From DAISJI01 sp964559835 (GTDB lineage Bacteria; Acidobacteriota; Terriglobia; Terriglobales; Acidobacteriaceae), in the NCBI GenBank assembly GCA_964559835.1, contig CAZLJE010000032.1, forward strand, positions 1-55,694: a stretch of DNA of 55,694 bases, written 5' to 3'. Numbering within the stretch: position 1 is the first letter of the stretch; every line of letters begins with the position of its first letter. Positions 25,033-32,467 of this stretch are shown here, piece after piece. The notes under the pieces were generated by a model. It saw only the letters and a program-made list of their open reading frames with translations, was not told where the DNA came from and searched no databases. The translations under genes were made by a program, and so were the position numbers.

Positions 25033-25044
25033 ATATTGCAATAT
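25033..25044. promoter_or_regulatory. Palindromic operator upstream of arsR-sulP
   Basis: ATATTGCAATAT is a perfect 12-bp palindrome 8-19 bp before the arsR start, followed by an AT-rich stretch ATTTAAAT that may contain the -10 element. Its place and symmetry fit an ArsR dimer site. Confidence 0.5.
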
Positions 25045-25106
25045 TTAAATGTAGTCACACAAGTGCCAAAAGCAGTCGTCCGTTGGTAACGCGATGGGAG
25101 AACCGT

Positions 25107-25292
25107 TTATTCGGCGGACTTCGACAATTCGATCGAGTGGACGTGCGTGATCCATCCGGTCTCGGGATTCATCTCGGCGGTGACGCGGTAGGTGTCGCGG
25201 CGCGCGACATAGCCCTGCTGCTCGAGTTCGAGGACGCGGGCGTGGAATTTATCGGCGTCCCATTCGCGCACGACGATGACGTCGGAGGGCAC
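25107..25292 (-). CDS. Small conserved-looking soluble protein, 61 aa
   Basis: A GTG start gives MPSDVIVVREWDADKFHARV and a C-terminal half DTYRVTAEMNPETGWITHVHSIEL. The alternation of charged and hydrophobic residues suggests an alpha-beta fold and the codon use looks coding. No family is recognised. The ribosome site is weak. It is divergent from the membrane protein gene at 25376. Confidence 0.55.
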   Translation of the reverse strand: MPSDVIVVREWDADKFHARVLELEQQGYVARRDTYRVTAEMNPETGWITHVHSIELSKSAE

Positions 25293-25375
25293 GGAGCGAG
25301 CTTAGCAGTTCCAAGTTGCCCGGGCATGCAAAATCGGCTATGGTGCTCCACCGAATTTCGGCAAGGAGAGGCATT

Positions 25376-25972
25376 ATGAAGCGAGTTCTCGCCGCAAGCG
25401 TCGTCGGAGCCATCGCCATGTTCGTCTGGATGTTCCTGGCTCACATGGTTCTGCCGCTTGGCACAGTCGGCGTGCAGGAAATCCCGAATGAGGCGCCGGT
25501 GCTGAGCGCATTGAGCACGAGCATCGGCGGCCAGAGCGGGCTGTATCTCTATCCAGGCATGGCACTCGGGCCGAATCCAACCATGAAGCAGATGCGCGAG
25601 AACATGCCCGCTTACGAGAAAAAGCTTGCGACCAGCCCGTCGGGAATCCTTATCTACCATCCGGCGGGGCGGCCCGGGCTGAACCCCGCCATGCTCGGCC
25701 TCGAATTCGGGAAAGAATTCGTCATGACGCTGCTCGCGCTGGTGCTGCTGTCGATGACCAGGCTGGAAAGCTACGGCTCGAAGGTCGGATTCGTTGCCGT
25801 AGTCGGCTTGATCGCGGCGATGAGTACGAACATTTCCTACTTCGTCTTCTACGGCTTTCCCGGCAGCTACACGACAGCGTACATTTTTACCGAGCTTATG
25901 GGATTCCTGGCCGCGGGATTAGCGGGGGCGGCGGTGCTGGGGCGCGGAAACAAGATTGCCGCGGCCGTCTGA
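25376..25972 (+). CDS. Integral membrane protein of unknown function
   Basis: The ATG at 25376 follows AAGGAGAG. The 198-residue protein starts with a membrane span (VLAASVVGAIAMFVWMFLAH) and has a soluble loop of about 75 residues (residues 40-115) with a YHPAGRPGLNPA segment. Three more spans follow (FVMTLLALVLLSM, GFVAVVGLIAAMSTNISYF, TELMGFLAAGLAGAAVLG). The loop is probably periplasmic. No domain is recognised. Confidence 0.65.
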   Translation: MKRVLAASVVGAIAMFVWMFLAHMVLPLGTVGVQEIPNEAPVLSALSTSIGGQSGLYLYPGMALGPNPTMKQMRENMPAYEKKLATSPSGILIYHPAGRPGLNPAMLGLEFGKEFVMTLLALVLLSMTRLESYGSKVGFVAVVGLIAAMSTNISYFVFYGFPGSYTTAYIFTELMGFLAAGLAGAAVLGRGNKIAAAV

Positions 25973-26126
25973 GCAATCGGTTGCGTCGCAACATGTGAGT
26001 CGCGGGCACAAAGCTTCGAACCCCCGTTCTCCTCCTCATCTCTGGCGCATCTTCGCGTGCGACACACATCGCCGTTAGTCAACTCTTCCGCCCGCGGCCC
26101 CGTCGAAAAGACAGGAGTCAAACGAG

Positions 26127-26768
26127 ATGAAACTACCTGACGGCACTCGTGTTTTGCGGGCGTGCGCATTGTTGGCGCTTACGCTCGCAACAGTAGCGGC
26201 AACGGCGCAGGAACATCGGTATACGTTCGAGGTCGGGGGCGGCTACACGCCACCGGTAGGACGCACGGCGAATCGCCTCAACAATGGCTGGAACATCGGC
26301 GGAGGCGTCGGGGTGAACCTGGGCCGCTTCTTCAGCATCGGCCCGCACTTCATGTACAACAGCTTCGGCGTGAACAGCGCGCTTCTGGGAGCGGTCGGCG
26401 CGCCGAACGGAAACGGGCGTGTCTATGCGGTCACCGCCGATCCCAGGATCCAGTTCGGAACGCGGTTCTCTCCCTACATCGTGGGCGGCGTCGGCTGGTA
26501 CCGGCGCACCATCGAATTCACGCAACCATCTCTGTTCCCGGTCACGGTGTTCGACCCGTTCTTCGGGATCTTCTATCCCGCGGTGACGACCGGCAACCAG
26601 GTGCTTGGAAGCGTAGTCCGCGATGGCATCGGCGGCAGCCTCGGCGGCGGTTTGCAGTTCGGGGTCAGCCATGGCGCGAAGATCTTCGCCGAAGCCCGCT
26701 ATCATTACGCGAACACCGGGCACGTGCCGACCCGCATGGTACCGCTCACGTTCGGAATCCGTTTCTAA
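26127..26768 (+). CDS. Outer-membrane beta-barrel protein (OmpA/OmpW-like fold)
   Basis: The 213-residue protein has a signal peptide ending at ATVAATA-QE. The mature part is a series of amphipathic strands rich in glycine and aromatics, such as FEVGGGYTPPVG, WNIGGGVGVNLGRF and FSPYIVGGVGWYRR. The last strand is MVPLTFGIRF, ending in phenylalanine as outer-membrane barrels do. The length fits an eight-stranded barrel. Function is unknown; such proteins anchor the envelope or form small pores. A terminator follows within 60 bp. Confidence 0.75.
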   Translation: MKLPDGTRVLRACALLALTLATVAATAQEHRYTFEVGGGYTPPVGRTANRLNNGWNIGGGVGVNLGRFFSIGPHFMYNSFGVNSALLGAVGAPNGNGRVYAVTADPRIQFGTRFSPYIVGGVGWYRRTIEFTQPSLFPVTVFDPFFGIFYPAVTTGNQVLGSVVRDGIGGSLGGGLQFGVSHGAKIFAEARYHYANTGHVPTRMVPLTFGIRF

Positions 26769-26788
26769 CCTGCCTCCTCCGCAAAGAA

Positions 26789-26824
26789 ACCCGGAGTGGA
26801 TGTCGGTCCGCTCCGGGTCTTTTT
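26789..26824 (+). terminator. Rho-independent terminator
   Basis: ACCCGGAGTGG pairs with CCGCTCCGGGT (one G-T wobble) around an eight-base loop and is followed by CTTTTT. It ends the barrel gene and lies just before the convergent qNor stop. Confidence 0.8.
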
Positions 26825-26839
26825 CCCAAGTTAGAATCG

Positions 26840-29155
26840 CTAATCGCCGTGCACTAGTTCCTTCTGTTCCTCTTCGAACTGCACGCGCGGGCGCGTGAAT
26901 GCCTCGCCGGCTTCGACTTTCGCTGTCTTGTCGAAGGAATGACCGGTGACCAGCCCGACGACGAACCACGTCAGCACCAGCGCGCCGAACGCGAATAAGC
27001 TATCTCCGGGTATGCGCATCCAGCGCAGCGTGTTCATGACGCCGGTCTGGAGGAACTCGGCCGAGCGCGCGTACCAGGTGCCGTACTCGACCGAAGCCCA
27101 TGCCTGCATCAAGCCGATCGGCAGCAGGCTGGCGAGCACCATCACCGCCAGGCCACCGTTGATCGACCAGAACGCAATCGCGAGCGGACGGTCCTTCCAC
27201 GCCAGCCCCGGCCGAAGCGCGCGCAGGCAGAACAATGTCAGCCCAAGCGCGAGCATGCCGTACACGCCGAACAGAGCCGTGTGTCCGTGCACTGGCGTGA
27301 GATTCAGGCCCTGCACGTAATAGAGCGCGATGGGCGGGTTGATGAGAAAGCCGAAAATACCGGCGCCCACGAAATTCCAGAACGCCACGGCAACGAAGAA
27401 GTAGATCGGCCACTTGTAGGCGGCGAGCCACGCGTGTTCGCCGCTGGCCTTGGTCAGCCGGAGGTTCTCCCAGGCTTCGAAGCCGATGATGCTCAGCGGC
27501 ACGATCTCCAGCGCGCTGAACACCGCGCCAAGCGCGAGCACGATGGTCGGCGTTCCCGCGAAATACAGGTGATGGAACGTCCCGATGATGCCGCCGCTCA
27601 GGAAGATCACCGTCGAGAAGAGCACGTTCCGCGTGGCTGACTCGATCCGCAGCAGCTTCAGACGGCAGAACAGGAACGCGATCACCACGGTGGCGAACAC
27701 TTCGAAGAACCCTTCCACCCAGAGGTGCACTACCCACCAGCGCCAGTACTCGGTGGTGATCAGAGGAGAGCGTTGCCCGTACATGAGACCCGCGGCGTAG
27801 AACAGCGGGATCGCGACCGACGAAACGGTGAACAGCGTCAGCAGCGGCTTGAGCGAATCATTGCGTTTCAGGGCCGGACGGAGTCCACGATAGACAAGGA
27901 ACAACCAGAAACACAGCCCACCGAAGAGCAGTATCTGCCAGAAGCGGCCGAGGTCGACGTATTCATAGCCTTGAGTACCGAACCAGAATGGGTTCCAGTT
28001 ACCAAGCTTGTGCTGGATGCTGGCCCATTCGCCGAAAAGCGAACCGGTTACAACCAGCAGCAGCGCGCCGAACAACACGTTCACTCCCAGCCGCTGTCCC
28101 TTCGGCTCAACGCCGCTCACGGCCGGCGCGATGTAGAGGCCGGTTGCAAGCCAGGCGGTCGCGATCCAGAAGATGCCGATCTGCAGATGCCATGTGCGCG
28201 TGACCGCGTAAGGCAGCCAGCGGTCGAGCGGAATACCGTAGAAGCTGCTGCCTTCGACGCCATAGTGTGCCGTGATGGCGCCCAGCCCGACTTGCACGAT
28301 CCAGAGCGCCGCGACGACGAAGAAGTATTTCACCGTCGCTTTCTGCGAGGGCGTCGGCTGCAACCCGAGGAGCGGGTCGCGCGTGGCGCCGATCTCATGT
28401 GTGGGTGCACCCCTCTGCGATGCCTGGTACCACACCAGGGCGCCCACTCCTGCGATCAGCAGGACGATGCTGATAAGACTCCACATGACCGCGGCGCCGG
28501 TCGGGCGATTCCCGACGAGAGGCTCATGCGGCCAGTTCTGCGTGTACGTCACGTCTGCACCTGGGCGCTGTGTGCTCGCCGCCCATGATGTCCAGAAGAA
28601 GAACGCGGCCATCTCACGCATCTTTGCCGCGTCGTTAATGGCGTTCTTCTGGATGGCATACTCTTTGCGGCCGTTCATGAATACGTCGGCGTAGTAGGTG
28701 GCATTCGCCTCAAAGGCCTCGGCGCGGATCGGATCGAGGACGAGGGTGTCGGTCTCCGCGTTGTAGGTGTTGGTGCGCATCAGCGATTCCAGGCGCGCCT
28801 GGAGCGCGGCCCGCTGCTCGCGCGGAAGTGCTTCGTAATTCGCTCCGCCGGACTGCTGCGCCCATTTGTTCAGGATGAAGACCGACTCTCGATGCAGCCA
28901 GTCGGCGGACCAATCGGGCGCCACATAGGCTCCGTGCCCCCAGATCGTGCCGACCTCCTGCCCGCCCATGGTCTGCCAGACGTTCTGGCCGTCGCGAATG
29001 GTTTCACCGCTGAACAGCACGCGCCCGTCGGTGGTGGCGACCTGCGCCGGAATCGGCGGGCCGTTGCGAATGGCCTTGTAGCCGACGCCGCCAAGCACAG
29101 CGAACGACGCCAGCAATACGATCCCCAACACGATCCAGAGTTTCTTGTAAGACAT
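26840..29155 (-). CDS. norZ: Quinol-dependent nitric oxide reductase (qNor)
   Basis: From the ATG at 29155 (MSYKKLWIVLGIVLL) the product is 771 residues. The N-terminal extension after the first span, with GQNVWQTMGGQEVGTIWGHG, replaces the NorC subunit and is typical of single-subunit qNor. The catalytic part is a heme-copper-oxidase-like bundle with histidine ligands in HLQIGIFWI, HLWVEGFFEV, HHLYFAG and HGHTALFG. The conserved glutamate of the non-heme iron site lies in VEGFFE. It reduces NO to N2O with electrons from quinol. No nitrite reductase is seen, so detoxification or respiration on external NO is likely. A GTGA-N6-TCAC site lies 72-85 bp upstream. Confidence 0.95.
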   Translation of the reverse strand: MSYKKLWIVLGIVLLASFAVLGGVGYKAIRNGPPIPAQVATTDGRVLFSGETIRDGQNVWQTMGGQEVGTIWGHGAYVAPDWSADWLHRESVFILNKWAQQSGGANYEALPREQRAALQARLESLMRTNTYNAETDTLVLDPIRAEAFEANATYYADVFMNGRKEYAIQKNAINDAAKMREMAAFFFWTSWAASTQRPGADVTYTQNWPHEPLVGNRPTGAAVMWSLISIVLLIAGVGALVWYQASQRGAPTHEIGATRDPLLGLQPTPSQKATVKYFFVVAALWIVQVGLGAITAHYGVEGSSFYGIPLDRWLPYAVTRTWHLQIGIFWIATAWLATGLYIAPAVSGVEPKGQRLGVNVLFGALLLVVTGSLFGEWASIQHKLGNWNPFWFGTQGYEYVDLGRFWQILLFGGLCFWLFLVYRGLRPALKRNDSLKPLLTLFTVSSVAIPLFYAAGLMYGQRSPLITTEYWRWWVVHLWVEGFFEVFATVVIAFLFCRLKLLRIESATRNVLFSTVIFLSGGIIGTFHHLYFAGTPTIVLALGAVFSALEIVPLSIIGFEAWENLRLTKASGEHAWLAAYKWPIYFFVAVAFWNFVGAGIFGFLINPPIALYYVQGLNLTPVHGHTALFGVYGMLALGLTLFCLRALRPGLAWKDRPLAIAFWSINGGLAVMVLASLLPIGLMQAWASVEYGTWYARSAEFLQTGVMNTLRWMRIPGDSLFAFGALVLTWFVVGLVTGHSFDKTAKVEAGEAFTRPRVQFEEEQKELVHGD

Positions 29156-29226
29156 AAAGGCAATCTCCGCAAGATGAGTTGTTGACCCAGAAGTCGTCAA
29201 TTTACCGGGACATGAACAGCGTGTCT

Positions 29227-29240
29227 GTGACTTACGTCAC
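29227..29240. promoter_or_regulatory. Crp/Fnr-type operator upstream of norZ
   Basis: The sequence is GTGACTTACGTCAC inside TGTGA...TCACG: perfect GTGA-N6-TCAC half-sites, 72-85 bp before the norZ start. Confidence 0.65.
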
Positions 29241-29286
29241 GGCGGCAACACTTTGGAACTGCTACTAGTTCCGAAGGAGCTCGCAC

Positions 29287-29833
29287 GTGAGCAATCACGA
29301 AAAGATTGAAAAGCCGGTGGAGACACGGATCGTGACAATCCGCGGACAGAAAGTTCTGCTCGACACGGACATTGCGGAACTATAGGGCGTGACGGTGAAA
29401 CGACTGAACGAACAGGTTAAACGGAACGCTGACCGGTTCCCTTTGGATTTCTGCTTTCCTCTTGATTTTGAAGAAGTTGTGCGTTTGAGGTCGCAAAATG
29501 CGACCTCAAAGAAGGGCCGTGGCGGCCGTCGCTACCTGCCCCTTCTTCACCGAGCACGGCGCGATCATGGCCGCCACTGTGCTGAACTCACCCCGAGCAG
29601 TGCAGATGAGCGTGTTCATCGTGCGGGCGTTCGTGAGGTTGCGTGAGATGTTGGCCAGTAACAAAGAACTCGCCGAGAAGATTGCCGAACTCGAGCGTCG
29701 CGTCGATTCGCACGAAATCATCTCTGCGATCAAGGTGCTGATGCAGCCGAGCGGAACACCGATCAAACAAATCGGCTTCCGTCCCGAAGAAGAACGGAAG
29801 CCGAAATCGCTAAGAGCTTCTACGACGCACTAA
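29287..29833 (+). pseudogene. ORF6N-domain (phage antirepressor-like) protein, broken twice
   Basis: The frame from GTG 29287 reads MSNHEKIEKPVETRIVTIRG, then LDTDIAEL, and meets TAG at 29383-29385 where the ORF6N family has tyrosine (AELYGV). After it, VKRLNEQVKRN and FPLDFCFPLDFEE continue the domain. A second fault lies near 29542, where an extra C in a CCCC run shifts the frame between RRYLP and FTEHGAIMAA. The C-terminal coiled part (ELAEKIAELERRVDSHE) is intact to the TAA at 29833. Such genes come from phages or genomic islands. The last four bases overlap the RIC gene end. Confidence 0.85.
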
Positions 29834-30540
29834 TTCCGCTTCTCCATCTCCACTGCGCGCGGGAACAGGATGTTGTTCTCCAGGTGGATATGCTGGTGCA
29901 GGTCGGCCTCGAAGTCAGCCAGCGCCTTATAGAGCGTCTGGTAGCTGATGCAGGCATCGGCCGGGGCGGCGTAGTCCGAGGTTAAGCGCCGCAGTTCGCG
30001 CAGGGCGTCACCCGCGGAATCGTGCTCCATCATCATCATGTGGATCGGATTTTCCACTGTGCCAAACGGCGGTCGAATTCCCGGATGTCCTGACTGGATG
30101 GCCTGCTCCATGCGGGTAAGGTACGGAAACAGGATGTTCTCCTCCTTCATCATGTGCATCGAGAGCTCAGCGCCGAGGCCGCTGAATACCTTCTGCACCT
30201 CGGGCAACTCGGGATGGTTCTTGCCGTGCACGCCGCAGACTTTGGCGATCAGCGCCTCGAGGCGCGGTGTCTCGGATTTCACATAAGTGTGATGGGTGTC
30301 AACGATGTGGCGGATGAGTGCGCCCAGCGGTCCGCCGCTCCATTCCTGGTTGGCGGCGGCCGGTGCGGGAGCTTCCAGCGATTGCAGGACCGTATCGACG
30401 CGCAGGTTGGCGGCCGCGCAGGCTTGCTCCAGCGTCTTGGCGCCCCCGCAGCAGTAGTCGATCCCATACTTCTCAAATACGCGTGTGGCGTGCGGCATCT
30501 CGACGGCGATCTCGCGAACAGTCTTGGCAGTGTCCAGCAT
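29830..30540 (-). CDS. ric: Iron-sulfur cluster repair di-iron protein RIC (ScdA/YtfE)
   Basis: The ATG at 30540 follows GGAGGAAAAC and gives 236 residues. The N-terminal ScdA_N domain begins MLDTAKTVREIAVEMPHATR and has the typical KYGIDYCCGGAKTLEQAC. The C-terminal hemerythrin-like domain has histidine/glutamate ligands in HIVDTHHTYVKSE, HMMKEENILFPYL, MMMEHDSAG and HIHLENNILFPRA. RIC restores Fe-S clusters damaged by NO or peroxide. Its neighbours norZ and a Crp/Fnr gene support a nitrosative-stress role. The operator-like ATGA-N6-TCAC lies 51-64 bp upstream. Confidence 0.95.
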   Translation of the reverse strand: MLDTAKTVREIAVEMPHATRVFEKYGIDYCCGGAKTLEQACAAANLRVDTVLQSLEAPAPAAANQEWSGGPLGALIRHIVDTHHTYVKSETPRLEALIAKVCGVHGKNHPELPEVQKVFSGLGAELSMHMMKEENILFPYLTRMEQAIQSGHPGIRPPFGTVENPIHMMMMEHDSAGDALRELRRLTSDYAAPADACISYQTLYKALADFEADLHQHIHLENNILFPRAVEMEKRN

Positions 30541-30590
30541 GTTTTCCTCCGTTGTTGACAAGACTGTAGACAACACGGGAACGCCGGACG

Positions 30591-30604
30591 ATGACTTAAG
30601 TCAC
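30591..30604. promoter_or_regulatory. Crp/Fnr-type operator upstream of ric
   Basis: ATGACTTAAGTCAC contains the perfect 12-bp palindrome TGACTTAAGTCA. It differs from GTGA-N6-TCAC at one base and lies 51-64 bp before the ric start. Confidence 0.6.
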
Positions 30605-30613
30605 GGACAAGCA

Positions 30614-30694
30614 CATGGCTTATGGCGCATGGCTGATGGCAAAAACGAATCTGCAAATTGCCATGCGCCCTGAGCCATGAGCCCTGCGCCCTAT
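30614..30694. repeat. Period-7 hairpin element 11
   Basis: The left arm is CATGGCT, TATGGCG, CATGGCT, GATGGCA. The right arm is GCCATGC, GCCCTGA, GCCATGA, GCCCTGC, GCCCTAT, in 7-base register and complementary. Its last unit includes the stop codon of the Crp/Fnr gene. Confidence 0.75.
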
Positions 30695-31392
30695 TCCGCC
30701 CCTTCAAGTTGGTCCCGCAGCGCCTGGACGTCAGGAATCGTAACCTGGCGGCCGTCGATGCTGATCAAGCCTTCTGCCTGGAGCCGGCTCATGTTGCGCG
30801 ACACGAGTTCGCGCACCGTGCCAATGTGGGCGGCAAGCTCCTGATTGGACGAAGGAAGGGTGATCTTCACTGGCCCTGGCGCGTCCGACTGCTGGCGCGC
30901 AAACTTCACCAGCAACGAGATAAGCCGCGACCGCACCGTCGTAAAAGAAAGCTCCTCGATGATCCCAACCAGCGTGCGCAGGCGCTTGCCGACGATCCGC
31001 AGCACCTTGAGCGAGACCTGCGGGTGCACGAGGCACATGGCGTGAAAGTCCTGGCGGCTGACGAACAGCGCCGCGACTTCGTTCACCGCGGCAGCCGAGG
31101 CAGGATACTTGCCACCGTCGAACACCGGCAGTTCGGCAATCGAGCTGCCGGGGCCGTCGACCGAAAGGACCTGCTCGCGCCCACTCGCCGAACTCTTGAA
31201 TATCCGGACGTTGCCGCTCTCGATCACGAACAAACCGGCGCAGGCGTCTGCCTCATGGAAGAGCAACTCACCTGCATGGTACTTGCGGGGAACAGCACGC
31301 TCGGAGAGGAAACTGAGTTCCGTCTCGGAGAGGTCTGTGAAAATCGGAACGCGACGGAGGATCTCGGCGGCCGAAGACTTGATGGGAAGCAT
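30691..31392 (-). CDS. Crp/Fnr-family regulator, candidate NO/redox regulator
   Basis: The 233-residue protein has a cyclic-nucleotide-binding-like domain (about 12-130; LLFHEADACAGLFVIESG, VLSVDGPGSSIAELPVFDGG in parts) and a long dimer helix. The C-terminal HTH has SNQELAAHIGTVRELVSRN. The recognition helix carries R-E-L-V-S-R, matching the Arg-Glu-x-x-x-Arg of Crp that reads TGTGA. The N-terminal cysteine cluster of Fnr is missing, as in Dnr/NnrR-type NO sensors, which bind heme. It sits between the ric and YwiC-like genes and is a good candidate for reading the GTGA-N6-TCAC sites. The effector is unproven. Confidence 0.88.
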   Translation of the reverse strand: MLPIKSSAAEILRRVPIFTDLSETELSFLSERAVPRKYHAGELLFHEADACAGLFVIESGNVRIFKSSASGREQVLSVDGPGSSIAELPVFDGGKYPASAAAVNEVAALFVSRQDFHAMCLVHPQVSLKVLRIVGKRLRTLVGIIEELSFTTVRSRLISLLVKFARQQSDAPGPVKITLPSSNQELAAHIGTVRELVSRNMSRLQAEGLISIDGRQVTIPDVQALRDQLEGAE

Positions 31393-31405
31393 GACCGGAT
31401 TCTAG

Positions 31406-31493
31406 AAGTTCCAAGTGCAAAGTGCGAAGCGGGAAGTGCGAAGTAAGGAGAATCCGGGCTTCGCACTTAGAACTTCGCACTTGGCACTTTACA
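31406..31493. repeat. Period-7 hairpin element 12
   Basis: The left arm is AAGTTCC, AAGTGCA, AAGTGCG, AAGCGGG, AAGTGCG, AAGTAAG. The right arm is CTTCGCA, CTTAGAA, CTTCGCA, CTTGGCA, CTTTACA. Register is exact and the arms pair. It fills the gap between the YwiC-like gene stop and the Crp/Fnr start. Confidence 0.78.
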
Positions 31494-32334
31494 GCACGAA
31501 TCCGGCGATCAGCAGAATGCCGAAGCTCACCCCATACGCCAATTCCGTCCAACCGAGGCGCTTGACTGCGAGCGTCTGCGGACCAGGCAGAAACCACCAG
31601 AACCCGCGCACCAGCACCGGAATGAATGCGAGCACAGCGATCGACGGCAGCAACTGAGCGCGCCACACGACCACAAGAGCAATCGCCATCGCAACCTGTC
31701 CGATGAAGAATGCGGCGCCGTGACGGAACTTGTCACGTCCGTCGCTCAGCCGCGCGCCGTGGATACGCATCTGCACGAAATGCACCTGGTTCCCGGCGAA
31801 CACCCAGTTCGCAAGCCACAACGAGAGCGCGATCTTGTCCAGACGTCCAGTGGCAACGTAATACGCGGCCGGTGCGGTGGCGGTCAGGCCGATGCTGCCG
31901 ATGATCTGCGCCGCCATGTAGTAACGACGGCCGAATCTCTTCAGCAACGCCTGGATGATGAATGCGATGGCCGCTACTGCACCTAGAATGACCAGGCCGG
32001 AGGTATGGCCGATCAGGAACAACGCCGTGAGCGAAATAGCAGCAACGCTGCCGAGTATCGCCATCGCGCTAAGCACCGATTTCGCCTCGGCATCCGTCTG
32101 CACGCGCATCGGCCCGGCCCCGAAGCAGCTTTCGACGGGCGTCCGCAGCCAGAACAGGGTGAGGGCAGCAACGGTGAATAATCCGACGGAGAACGCGGCG
32201 GGAACACTCCTGATGCCCACGACTGCGCCGGTCACCAACGGCACAAGCAGGATCCCCCATGCGCCATGCTCGCGCGGCACGACCAGAGCCCGTGCACGCC
32301 CATTGGGAATTCGGTCTTGAACTGCGACTGCCAT
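31489..32334 (-). CDS. YwiC-like integral membrane protein
   Basis: The 281-residue protein has about eight to ten spans. It begins with a short polar head and then VVPREHGAWGILLVPLVTGA, the PREHGAW...L.P signature of the YwiC-like family, which is related in shape to UbiA prenyltransferases. FWLRTPVES and a late GPQTLAVKRLGWTELAYG also fit. In Bacillus, ywiC lies beside nar and fnr genes, so a link to anaerobic nitrogen respiration is plausible. An imperfect operator site lies 49-62 bp upstream. The molecular function is unknown. Confidence 0.8.
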   Translation of the reverse strand: MAVAVQDRIPNGRARALVVPREHGAWGILLVPLVTGAVVGIRSVPAAFSVGLFTVAALTLFWLRTPVESCFGAGPMRVQTDAEAKSVLSAMAILGSVAAISLTALFLIGHTSGLVILGAVAAIAFIIQALLKRFGRRYYMAAQIIGSIGLTATAPAAYYVATGRLDKIALSLWLANWVFAGNQVHFVQMRIHGARLSDGRDKFRHGAAFFIGQVAMAIALVVVWRAQLLPSIAVLAFIPVLVRGFWWFLPGPQTLAVKRLGWTELAYGVSFGILLIAGFVL

Positions 32335-32382
32335 GGTCTCTGCTCCTGAAACAACGCTAACGTGCGCGGGATATCAATGGAT

Positions 32383-32396
32383 GTGACTTTAGTCTC
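32383..32396. promoter_or_regulatory. Imperfect Crp/Fnr-type operator upstream of the YwiC-like gene
   Basis: GTGACTTTAGTCTC has a perfect left half-site and one mismatch in the right half-site. It lies 49-62 bp before the start codon, in the same position as the better sites. Confidence 0.5.
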
Positions 32397-32467
32397 GCCT
32401 GCCGCGAATACTACGGAAATGAATGTGGCCGGCAGCGGTTCCACCGGCCACGGGTATGAATGGACAG

